The notes below the pieces were generated by a model. That model searched no databases. It saw only the letters and a list, made by a program, of their open reading frames with translations, and was not told the DNA's origin. A stretch of DNA of 8,158 nucleotides from DATNBT01 sp964579765 (GTDB taxonomy: Bacteria; Acidobacteriota; Vicinamibacteria; Vicinamibacterales; CAVVIG01), in NCBI GenBank assembly GCA_964579765.1, contig CAZOIK010000272.1:1-8158 (forward strand), read 5' to 3'. Of this stretch, positions 1-5,517 are shown piece by piece. The position numbers and the translations under genes are program-made. Position 1 is the stretch's first letter. Each line of letters begins with the position of its first letter.

Positions 1-579
1 GACGTGGTGGCGAGCGTCAGCGGCACATGGACGCCGCAGCAGATGAGAGACATGATGCGCTCGCTGTTGACAGACCGGTTCAAGCTCTTGGCCCACAGCG
101 AGTCGCGTGACCTCCCAATCGACGTGCTCGTCGTGGCGAACAGTGGACAGCCGCGCCTTCGACGTTCGGCCGTGGATCAAGCAGCGTGCGATGCGCGTCG
201 CGCAGCCATTCAACGCCGTGAACCTGTTCCGCCTCCGGTTCCGGGTGCTCCGCCAATTTGCGGCACCGGTCGAGTCATCCCCGGCAAGATCACAGCCATC
301 GGTCAGTCGATGTCCTCTCTTTCATCTACGCTCGGCCGGTTCGTCACCCGCGCCGTGGTGGATCGCACCGGACTGAACGGGCTGTTCGACTTCGAGCTCA
401 CGTGGACGCCAGACCAGCCGGTGAACGTGCCGCCAGGTGCGCCTGCACCCAATATTGACCCGAACGGTCCCTCATTGTTCACCGCCCTTCAGGAGCAACT
501 CGGGTTGAGGCTTCAACCATCCAAGGGTCCCGTCGATGTCCTCGTGATCGACCACGTAGAAAAACCCACGCCTGACTGA
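1..579 (+). CDS. TIGR03435 family protein, C-terminal part (5' end outside window)
   Basis: This is the C-terminal ~190 residues of a TIGR03435-family protein. The family is usually exported, has no established biochemical function, and is strongly expanded in Acidobacteriota. The recognisable blocks, in order, are a leucine/arginine segment (MMRSLLTDRFKLLAHSESRD) followed by LPIDVLVVA, a proline-rich middle ending in PICGTGR, a block reading VVDRTGLNGLFDFELTWTPD, and the family C-terminus GPSLFTALQEQLGLRLQPSKG followed by VDVLVIDHVEKPTPD and TGA. The frame is open to the window edge. The first GTG/ATG codons lie inside the conserved region, so the start, signal peptide and the FxVASVKPN block are presumed upstream. 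A decayed second copy follows immediately on the same strand. Family assignment is firm; function is unknown. Confidence 0.9.
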   Translation, partial: DVVASVSGTWTPQQMRDMMRSLLTDRFKLLAHSESRDLPIDVLVVANSGQPRLRRSAVDQAACDARRAAIQRREPVPPPVPGAPPICGTGRVIPGKITAIGQSMSSLSSTLGRFVTRAVVDRTGLNGLFDFELTWTPDQPVNVPPGAPAPNIDPNGPSLFTALQEQLGLRLQPSKGPVDVLVIDHVEKPTPD

Positions 580-587
580 TCCAACGA

Positions 588-941
588 CGTAGCATCGCGG
601 CTCGCTCAGGCTGCACAGCCTTGCGACCAGAAGCCCGTCGCGTTCGACGTGGCCTCGGTTAAGCCAAACACGTCTGGTGAAGCCGAAGTGGCGCATGGCG
701 CTCCGTCCTTCGCGCCCTTCTTGCAGATCGATTTCGACTTCGCACCGCCACTACGTGCTCGCCCTTGGATCGCAAGGACGGTCGATTTGGACCGCAGCGA
801 CATCACTCCAACTGCACCGGATTCGACGGCATCGACGATGGCCCCGGCAGCATTCGCGTGCTGCTCGGTCAAGCTCAGTCGGAGCAGATCTGTGACGGTG
901 TCGTACTCGAATCCACGATCCGTGACTTCACCTCAGCCTGA
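588..941 (+). pseudogene. TIGR03435 family pseudogene, frameshifted and truncated at both ends
   Basis: No single frame carries the gene, but family landmarks appear in the right order across frames. Frame 1 reads a signal-peptide-like end (SRLAQAAQ) and then AFDVASVKPNTSGEA from 639, matching the family's mature N-terminus. Frame 3 resumes at about 702 with SVLRALLADRFRLRT, equivalent to MMRSLLTDRFKLLAH in the intact neighbour. Frame 2 holds HYVLAL near 748-766, and frame 3 then holds LDRKDGRFGPQ, CTGFDGIDDGPGSIRV and a stop at 939-941. The Met and most of the signal peptide are missing. So are roughly 50 residues after SVKPN and the entire C-terminal half (DRTGL..GPSLFTALQEQLGL). This is a dead tandem paralogue with at least two frameshifts and deletions. 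The 216-aa open frame from 649 is an accident of this decay joined to the next gene. Confidence 0.8.
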
Positions 942-955
942 AGGCGCGGTAGCAT
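927..955 (+). promoter_or_regulatory. Candidate sigma-70-like promoter for the 100-aa hypothetical gene
   Basis: TTCACC (927-932) and TAGCAT (950-955) are separated by 17 bp. They match 4 of 6 consensus positions each (TTGACA, TATAAT) at the ideal spacing. The -10 lies 41 nt upstream of the ATG at 997 and overlaps the tail of the pseudogene. The -10 is part of the octamer GTAGCATC, which recurs elsewhere in the window. This is inferred from sequence only. Confidence 0.35.
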
Positions 956-996
956 CAGGCCTGCGTGACCTCCGCGTCGCTGCTCCGTCTTCGCTT

Positions 997-1299
997 ATGG
1001 ACGACAAAGATCGAGAGGATCAAATCGCTGATCTTCGACAGCAGCTCTCAACGCTGACGGCGCAGAGAGCGGCGCTGGCTGAAGAGTGTGTCCATCTCGC
1101 CACTTGGATGCCGGCGTTCAGGAAGGAGTTCGGCAACCCGTTCTACTACAGCCATCCCGCCGAGCCCGACGAGGGGATCGCCAACTACAACCCGAACGGC
1201 CATATGGGTGGACAGACGCTCTCCGACTTGATGCGAGTGCAGCGCGAGATGGCGCGGATCAGGGAGCAACTGCGTCTGCTTGGAGCGCCCCGGGAGTGA
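997..1299 (+). CDS. Hypothetical protein, 100 aa, helical with coiled-coil ends
   Basis: I do not recognise this family. Residues 1-35 are charged and heptad-like (DREDQIADLRQQLSTLTAQR), suggesting a coiled coil. The middle (about 36-70) is rich in aromatic residues, His, Pro and Asn (FGNPFYYSHPAEPDEG then NYNPNGHMGG). Residues 74-96 return to an amphipathic helix (LMRVQREMARIREQLRLLG). There is no signal peptide or membrane segment, so it is probably cytoplasmic. The ATG at 997 is chosen because it begins the coherent helix and sits 41 nt after a promoter-like sequence. The open frame extends upstream to 649, but that part is pseudogene debris. No good Shine-Dalgarno sequence precedes the ATG. 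Third-position GC is lower in the first 30 codons than in neighbouring genes. A strand error is unlikely given the coherent protein, but function is unknown. Confidence 0.6.
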   Translation: MDDKDREDQIADLRQQLSTLTAQRAALAEECVHLATWMPAFRKEFGNPFYYSHPAEPDEGIANYNPNGHMGGQTLSDLMRVQREMARIREQLRLLGAPRE

Positions 1300-1315
1300 G
1301 CTGCTCTTCCGAGGC

Positions 1316-1352
1316 CGGCGACGGACTCGCGTCCCGGTGGCTCTCGTCGCCG
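1316..1352. other. Hairpin in convergent intergenic region
   Basis: CGGCGACG (1316-1323) pairs perfectly with CGTCGCCG (1345-1352) around a 21-nt loop. It lies 16 nt after the stop of the hypothetical gene and before the convergent hydrolase gene. There is no T-tract on either side, so it is not a classical intrinsic terminator. It may still stabilise an mRNA end or be chance in GC-rich DNA. The rest of 1300-1411 holds one copy of GTAGCATC (1379-1386) and no gene that I can see. Confidence 0.25.
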
Positions 1353-1411
1353 ATCGCCTCGTGGTGGGTGCAAGGGGAGTAGCATCGAGCGCGATCCGAC
1401 CTGCCTGCTGT

Positions 1412-2275
1412 TCATCGTGCCGAGCGGACCGGGAGACGCGCGGCGATCCACGTCGTGACATCGCCCATCACCGCCTCTCGATCGACGTCGTTCAGCAGGT
1501 CGTGAAAGCCCCCCTCGTACAGCTTCAGCGTCTTGTCGGCGGCGCCGCATGTGTCGAAGAAGTACTGGCTGCCGCTCGGACTCGCTGCCTTGTCGGCCGT
1601 TCCGTGCAGGATCAGCAGCGGCAGCGTGATTTGCGGGAACGAGCGCTCGAGCCGTTCGTCGGCGCGCACCATCTCCGCGAGGGTTTGCGTCGGCTGCGTC
1701 TCGTGGGCGATCAGCGGATCGTCGTTCATCGCGGCGACGACCGCCGGATCGCGCGAGAAGTCCTCGTTCTTCAGGCGCAGGACGTGCGCATGGGGCGCCA
1801 GGTGCGCGAGGCCCTTGAACACCGCCAGGGCGAAGTCCGGCGCCGGCACGCGGAACGCGAAGCTTTCGCAGACAAGGCCGGCCGGTGCGTTCTGGTGATC
1901 GAGTGCATACAGGCACGCGACGACACCCCCGGCGCTGTGGCCGAGCAGAAAGACCGGACGTCCGGACTCCCGCGACTGCACGAGCCGAACCATCCCGGCG
2001 AGGTCGTCCACGTAGTCGGAGAACTGACGTACGTAGAACCGCTCGCCGTCGGATCGCCCGCGGCCGCGCAGATCGACGGCGTACACCGCGAGGCCACACG
2101 CCACGAGATGGTCCGCCACCCACTCGTAGTACCCGCTGTGGGAATTGAAGCCAGGGACGATTACGACGACGCCGCGCGCGCCGTCGGCCGGCCGCCACGA
2201 TCGATACGCGATTCGAAGGCCTTGCGCATTCTCGAACTGTGCCTCGGCGCCTGACGAGCTGAGTACGCTCCGCAT
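1412..2275 (-). CDS. Alpha/beta hydrolase (serine aminopeptidase S33 / monoacylglycerol lipase-like)
   Basis: This 287-aa protein is a complete Hydrolase_4-type alpha/beta hydrolase, closest in pattern to monoacylglycerol lipases and lysophospholipases, which cleave ester bonds of acylglycerols. The oxyanion region VPGFNSHSGYY is at 40-50. A DLRGRGRSDGER strand-turn lies at 68-79. The nucleophile elbow GHSAG places Ser114 as catalytic, HGTADKAAS supplies Asp228, and GGFHDLLND supplies His258, so the triad is intact. No signal peptide is visible, which suggests a cytoplasmic enzyme. The ATG at 2275 is chosen because GGGAGG lies about 6 nt upstream. The open frame continues to 2374, but those residues do not look like an alpha/beta hydrolase. 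It is divergent from an AraC regulator, a common arrangement for a regulator and its target. The true substrate cannot be read from sequence. Confidence 0.9.
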   Translation of the reverse strand: MRSVLSSSGAEAQFENAQGLRIAYRSWRPADGARGVVVIVPGFNSHSGYYEWVADHLVACGLAVYAVDLRGRGRSDGERFYVRQFSDYVDDLAGMVRLVQSRESGRPVFLLGHSAGGVVACLYALDHQNAPAGLVCESFAFRVPAPDFALAVFKGLAHLAPHAHVLRLKNEDFSRDPAVVAAMNDDPLIAHETQPTQTLAEMVRADERLERSFPQITLPLLILHGTADKAASPSGSQYFFDTCGAADKTLKLYEGGFHDLLNDVDREAVMGDVTTWIAARLPVRSAR

Positions 2276-2394
2276 GCTGCCCTCCCGTGACGGATGCTGG
2301 CGCAGTCCGGCACCCGAGTCTTGCCCAAAGCATCGGTTCTGACACGATCCGCCGGTCTTCCGTGCTAGCCTCAATCCTTTCGTCGGAGGCCGAC
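2276..2394. promoter_or_regulatory. Divergent intergenic region between hydrolase and AraC regulator
   Basis: This 119-bp gap must carry promoters for both flanking genes. On the plus strand TAGCCT (2366-2371) is a plausible -10 for the regulator, with CTGACA (2339-2344) upstream at a rather long 21-bp spacing. On the minus strand CAGCAT (2294-2299) lies 18 nt before the hydrolase ATG and could be its -10. GATGCT (2293-2298) and AGCATC (2329-2334) form a 6-bp inverted pair 36 bp centre to centre, a possible but weak operator. No longer repeat was found. Confidence 0.4.
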
Positions 2395-2397
2395 TTG
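2385..2397 (+). promoter_or_regulatory. Shine-Dalgarno site fixing a TTG start for the AraC regulator
   Basis: GGAGG at 2385-2389 stands 5 nt before TTG at 2395-2397. This is the best ribosome-binding site in the region and favours TTG over the GTG at 2287. The earlier start would add 36 residues lacking family similarity and place the coding region over the divergent promoter zone. Confidence 0.6.
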
Positions 2398-3294
2398 CCC
2401 GACTCTTATGGCGTGGAACTCGGGCGCCGGGTGCACGCGGAACATCGCCCGGTGCTGCTGGCGCGGGCGCTGCGCCACACCGAGACCGCGATCGTCGAGG
2501 TGCGGTTGGACCGCCCGACGCATGCCCGCTCTGACTCGCTGGCGCCCGAAGACACGTTCGGGGCCGCGTTGCAGCTGCGCGACTATCCGGTCCACGAGTG
2601 GTGGGAAGACAACCGGCCGGCGCCGGTCACCGGCCTCAGCGCCGGTCAACTCTGTCTCTACGACGTCAAGCGCGATCCGCGGTTCACGATCAACAGCCCG
2701 TTTCACTCGATTCACTTCCAGTTGCCCCGCCCGCTCCTCGACGCAATCGCGGACGATGCCGGCGCGAACCGGGTTGTCGATCTGGACTACACGCCGGGCC
2801 TCGGCATCGACGACCCGGTGTTCAGGCACCTCGCGCTGGCACTGCAGCCGTCCTTCACGCGTCCGGAGCAGACGAGCCGGCTGTTCATCGACTATCTGAC
2901 GCTCGCCGTCGCCACGCATGTCGCGACGACGTACGGCCACATGCGCGCGCGCGGTCCTCGTGGACGCGGCGGTCTGTCGCCGTGGCAGATGCGGCGAGTC
3001 GCGGAGCTGGTGGACGCGCGGCTGGACGGCGCCCTCACCGTCGCCGATCTCGCCGCGCAATGTGGCCTCTCCAGCAGCCACTTCACGCAGGCGTTCAGGC
3101 GGAGCACCGGCGTCCCGCCGCACCGCTGGCTGACGGAGCGACGCGTCGAACGAGCGAAGGCCCTGCTGCGCGCGGGCGCGATGCCCTTGAGCGAAATCGC
3201 ACTGGCGTGCGGCTTCGCCCACCAGAGTCACTTCACGCGAACGTTCACCGCGGCTGTCGGCTGCCCGCCCGGCGAGTGGCGCCGCCGCCAGTGA
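2395..3294 (+). CDS. AraC family transcriptional regulator
   Basis: This is a 299-aa regulator from the TTG start. The N-terminal ~165 residues form a ligand-sensing, cupin-like region typical of one AraC subfamily, with FGAALQLRDYPVHEWWEDNR, LCLYDVKRDPRF, FHSIHFQLPRPLLDAIADDA and the conserved LFIDYLTLAVATHVA block. The C-terminal ~106 residues (about 194-299) hold two helix-turn-helix units. The first is LTVADLAAQCGLSSSHFTQAF, with recognition helix around 226-236. The second is MPLSEIALACGFAHQSHFTRTF, with recognition helix around 276-286. These end in the family signature GCPPGEWRR. It probably binds the intergenic region shared with the divergent hydrolase and may control it and itself. 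The inducer is unknown. The downstream PilZ gene starts 50 nt later and could be co-transcribed, although it has its own promoter-like sequence. Confidence 0.93.
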   Translation: MPDSYGVELGRRVHAEHRPVLLARALRHTETAIVEVRLDRPTHARSDSLAPEDTFGAALQLRDYPVHEWWEDNRPAPVTGLSAGQLCLYDVKRDPRFTINSPFHSIHFQLPRPLLDAIADDAGANRVVDLDYTPGLGIDDPVFRHLALALQPSFTRPEQTSRLFIDYLTLAVATHVATTYGHMRARGPRGRGGLSPWQMRRVAELVDARLDGALTVADLAAQCGLSSSHFTQAFRRSTGVPPHRWLTERRVERAKALLRAGAMPLSEIALACGFAHQSHFTRTFTAAVGCPPGEWRRRQ

Positions 3295-3322
3295 GCCTGT
3301 TCGACGCCGCGACTCCGTCCGA

Positions 3323-3337
3323 TAACCTCGGCGGAGG
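3323..3337 (+). promoter_or_regulatory. Candidate -10 box and ribosome-binding site of the PilZ gene
   Basis: TAACCT (3323-3328) resembles a -10 element and GGAGG (3333-3337) is a strong Shine-Dalgarno sequence 7 nt before the ATG at 3345. A matching -35 is poor (TTCGAC at 3300-3305, 17-bp spacing), so an independent promoter is uncertain; the ribosome-binding site is solid. Confidence 0.4.
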
Positions 3338-3344
3338 CTCCCCC

Positions 3345-3761
3345 ATGATCGCGCACGCACCTCAGGCACGCGAGGACCTTCGTTCGTCGATCGCTCGATT
3401 CGCACGCTGGCAACGCTCGCCTCGGCGCGGCTACGCGCCGGCTCGACAGCAGCGAGCCGACCGCGTGAGCCTGGCGATCCCGATTCTGTTTCGACCGATC
3501 GAGCACACGGGCTGGCAGCACGCGCACGTCGTCAACCTGAGCGAAACGGGCGTGTTGTTCGGGCCGGCGCGCATCCAGCAGGGACACACGGTCGAGGTGA
3601 TCCTCTCGCCCCCTCCCGGCATCGCCGCCCTGGCCGCCGGCAAGCAAGTATGCGTGGGCGAGGTCGTGCGGACCACCGACGACGGGCTGACCGCGGCGCA
3701 CTTCACGGAGTGCCGCTTCCTGCTGGAAGCCTCGACTCGGGACGTCTCGGCGACGCGGTAG
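3345..3761 (+). CDS. PilZ domain-containing protein
   Basis: This is a 138-aa protein whose residues ~34-130 match the PilZ fold, a cyclic-di-GMP receptor domain. The N-terminal arginine cluster RQQRADR (34-40) corresponds to the RxxxR-type switch. The NLSETG motif (64-69) corresponds to the conserved (D/N)xSxxG. The following strands (GVLFGPARIQQGHTVEVILS then VCVGEVVRT) fit the beta barrel. The basic N-terminal tail (about 10-33) is less conserved and has no signal peptide. The start is well supported by GGAGG 7 nt upstream. It follows the AraC gene on the same strand and converges with the metalloprotease gene, whose stop is only 19 nt away. Single-domain PilZ proteins usually relay c-di-GMP to motility, surface polysaccharide or transcription; the partner here cannot be told. 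The arginine spacing is not the textbook RxxxR, so ligand binding is likely but unproven. Confidence 0.82.
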   Translation: MIAHAPQAREDLRSSIARFARWQRSPRRGYAPARQQRADRVSLAIPILFRPIEHTGWQHAHVVNLSETGVLFGPARIQQGHTVEVILSPPPGIAALAAGKQVCVGEVVRTTDDGLTAAHFTECRFLLEASTRDVSATR

Positions 3762-3773
3762 CGCCAGCGGCGC
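3761..3773. terminator. Small hairpin between convergent genes (weak terminator candidate)
   Basis: GCGCC (3761-3765) and GGCGC (3769-3773) pair perfectly around a 3-nt loop, between the PilZ stop and the stop of the convergent metalloprotease gene. No T-run follows on either strand, so termination is speculative. Confidence 0.2.
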
Positions 3774-3780
3774 GCGGCCG

Positions 3781-5055
3781 TCAGTTTTCGAGGCCCTTGC
3801 CGACGGCCGGCACGCCGCCTCGCATGCCGTCCAATTCCTTCGGCACCGACAGAAACGGCATGCAGCCTTGCTGGCTGTCCGTGCAGAACGGAGGCAGCCT
3901 GACGAGGTCGAGCGGCGCGCCGAGATACACGTGCCGCACGACCGCCGTGTCGTACCGCAGCGCCGGCGCGCCCGCGGCGATGCCGCGGCCAATCTGCAGC
4001 ATCTGCGGCAGCGCGAAATAATCCATCACGGTCGCCGCGTCGAGCGGCGCGAAGTTGTGCCTCAGGCCGAGCGCGTGCCCGACCTCGTGCGCCACGATGT
4101 ACCGCAGATGATCGTTCTGCTCGTCGAGATCCCCGTCCATCATCGTCTCTGGCAGGATGAAGACGTGCGCGTGCAGGATCTGCCCCGTCAGCGGATCGCC
4201 CTGGACATAGGAGGTGGACGCGTAGTCGCCGGACGTCACCCACTCGACGACGTTGTAGTCGGGGCTCGGCGCGCGGACGGCCGGCGGCGCGTCGATGACC
4301 CGCAGCAGGGTTCTGCCGAACGCCTGGTTCCAATACAACACGCCGTCGCGCACCGCGGCCCGATACCGCGACGGAATCGCCGACGACAGCGCAAACACGA
4401 TCGGCTCGTGCACGTCGAACTTCATGGCGTAGAGAACCCAGCGGCCCGCACGCCATTGGGGATACGTCTCGTAGAACCCGAACCGCCGCAGGCTCTTCAT
4501 CTCGAATGGACGGAAGTCGGGACGGGGCTGATACGGGCTCAAGTAATAGTGAACGACGATGCGCCGGCCGTCGTCGGTCCGCGCGTGCTGATCGAAGACC
4601 AGCGTGGCGTCGTGGTACGACACGGAGAGGACCTTCCGGTCGAAGAGCCGGAACCGCCTGCCGTCGTGCGCGTCGATCCGTCCGTAGTAGTCTTCGCCGG
4701 TGCGGTCTTCCTCGAAGGAAACGGAATCGAACCCCTGGTTCAGGTCGATGTCCAGCCGGTCGGAAGTCTCGCCGCGGACGGGAATCGTCGCGAGCAGGCG
4801 CGCGACGCCGCTGCCCGCGGGGTCGGACACCTGGAGCATGCGCAGCACCGCGCCCTCGCGCCGGAACACGACCACGCGGCTGCGGCTCGTCCTGAACGCC
4901 TGGCCGCTGCTCTTCTGTTCGTAGCTGATCTGCAGCAGAAACTGGTGGCCGAGATCCGACTTGTTCAGCGCCGCCGGCCGCATCGTCACGGCCCGGACGC
5001 CTGGTGAAACCATCGCGACGACGACCGCGGCGGCGAGCAAGGGGAGAAAGCGCAT
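3781..5055 (-). CDS. Exported zinc-dependent metalloprotease, compact EcxA-like (DUF5117/DUF4953) type
   Basis: This 424-aa protein begins with a signal peptide (about 1-22, LLAAAVVVAMVSPGVRA), so it is predicted to be exported. The zincin site HEVGHALGLRH gives ligands His323, His327 and His333 with catalytic Glu324. A Met-turn AATVMDY follows, with Met344. Upstream, FEEDRTGEDYYGRIDA and the block from RIVVHYYLSPYQPRPDFRPF resemble the DUF5117 region. RDGVLYWNQAFGR and YNVVEWVTSGDYAS resemble the approach to the DUF4953 catalytic domain. After the Met-turn, RYDTAVVRHVYLGA and FCTDSQQGC (Cys391, Cys398) match family landmarks. The protein then ends, whereas typical members run on for hundreds of residues. 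The ATG at 5055 begins a good signal peptide, 10 nt after TAGAAT; in-frame ATGs at 5067 and 5097 are alternatives. Substrate is unknown. Confidence 0.87.
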   Translation of the reverse strand: MRFLPLLAAAVVVAMVSPGVRAVTMRPAALNKSDLGHQFLLQISYEQKSSGQAFRTSRSRVVVFRREGAVLRMLQVSDPAGSGVARLLATIPVRGETSDRLDIDLNQGFDSVSFEEDRTGEDYYGRIDAHDGRRFRLFDRKVLSVSYHDATLVFDQHARTDDGRRIVVHYYLSPYQPRPDFRPFEMKSLRRFGFYETYPQWRAGRWVLYAMKFDVHEPIVFALSSAIPSRYRAAVRDGVLYWNQAFGRTLLRVIDAPPAVRAPSPDYNVVEWVTSGDYASTSYVQGDPLTGQILHAHVFILPETMMDGDLDEQNDHLRYIVAHEVGHALGLRHNFAPLDAATVMDYFALPQMLQIGRGIAAGAPALRYDTAVVRHVYLGAPLDLVRLPPFCTDSQQGCMPFLSVPKELDGMRGGVPAVGKGLEN

Positions 5056-5065
5056 GCTCGAAGCC

Positions 5066-5071
5066 ATTCTA
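5066..5071 (-). promoter_or_regulatory. Candidate -10 box for the metalloprotease gene
   Basis: On the minus strand TAGAAT (5 of 6 to TATAAT) ends 10 nt before the ATG at 5055. If used, transcription would start almost at the start codon, giving a leaderless or very short leader mRNA and excluding the start at 5097. The -35 region is poor. Confidence 0.4.
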
Positions 5072-5151
5072 TCCGTCGGGGCTGCGAGGTGCGACATGGA
5101 GTCCGGGCCCAGTCGGACCAGACGTCAGTCGCGTTCGAGCTTGAGGTTCTG

Positions 5152-5182
5152 CTGACCGACGCCCGCCGCGGCGGTGTAGCAT
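5152..5182 (+). promoter_or_regulatory. Candidate promoter for the small exported protein gene
   Basis: CTGACC (5152-5157) and TAGCAT (5177-5182) are 19 bp apart, and the -10 has a TG one base upstream within GTGTAGCAT. The -10 belongs to the octamer GTAGCATC. It lies 68 nt before the ATG at 5251. The remaining part of 5072-5250 holds no gene that I can see. Confidence 0.35.
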
Positions 5183-5250
5183 CGGGTTTGCGGGGGTAAG
5201 TTGGGCGTTCGTGGTCGGTCCGAGGCGCGGATTCTGAAGAGGAGCATCAG

Positions 5251-5499
5251 ATGAAGACGAAAGCGACGATCCTCGCGGTGGCAGTTGCACTGATCATCGG
5301 CGCCGCCATCGGCGCCTACGCGCAGATCGGAGAGTTGCGCCCCGTCCAGCCTCCGGTCACCGTCACCAGCGGCGACATCGGATTCAGAATCGAAGGCTAC
5401 AGCGGCGACAAGGTCGTCGGACACATGGTGGTTCGCGTGGACGGCAAGTGGATCGACGCGCAGGCCGCCGGCGGACCGCTCAGGCTCGCGTCGCGCTGA
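5251..5499 (+). CDS. Small exported hypothetical protein, 82 aa
   Basis: Residues 1-24 form a clear Sec signal peptide: a KTK basic start, the hydrophobic stretch ILAVAVALIIGAAIGA, and an AYA-Q cleavage site. The mature part is ~58 residues. It is probably all-beta, with VTSGDIGFRIEGYSG, DKVVGHMVVRVDGKW and a short tail. The phrase GFRIEG..VGHMVVRVDGKWIDA resembles small conserved secreted proteins that I recall from acidobacterial genomes, but I cannot name a function. AGGAG (5240-5244) 6 nt before the ATG makes the start secure. Its upstream region is shared with the divergent metalloprotease, so both exported products might be co-regulated, although each has its own -10-like sequence. No cysteines, so no lipobox or disulfide. 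Confidence 0.8.
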   Translation: MKTKATILAVAVALIIGAAIGAYAQIGELRPVQPPVTVTSGDIGFRIEGYSGDKVVGHMVVRVDGKWIDAQAAGGPLRLASR

Positions 5500-5517
5500 C
5501 GCCGCCAGGTGCGCTGA

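Noticed and set aside
606..872. Minus-strand 88-aa open frame across the pseudogene.
   Set aside because: It has a TTG start and no recognisable motif, and the plus strand here carries ordered TIGR03435 remnants.
649..996. The first 116 codons of a 216-aa open frame ending at 1299, read as one protein.
   Set aside because: Only the first ~12 residues resemble a family (TIGR03435). The rest matches that family in another frame, and the real downstream gene begins coherently at ATG 997.
1185..2345. Minus-strand 386-aa open frame and the plus-strand 324-aa open frame opposite the hydrolase.
   Set aside because: Both are arginine-rich shadows of GC-rich DNA. The 1412-2275 minus-strand frame carries a complete catalytic triad instead.
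2371..3405. Minus-strand 344-aa open frame opposite the AraC gene.
   Set aside because: Low-complexity Arg/Ala/Val composition, no motif; the plus strand encodes a clear AraC regulator.
3868..5007. Plus-strand 379-aa open frame and a minus-strand 341-aa frame (3431-4456) overlapping the metalloprotease.
   Set aside because: They are shadows: no domain, Arg/Val/Glu-rich, while the minus-strand 3781-5055 frame has a signal peptide and zinc site.
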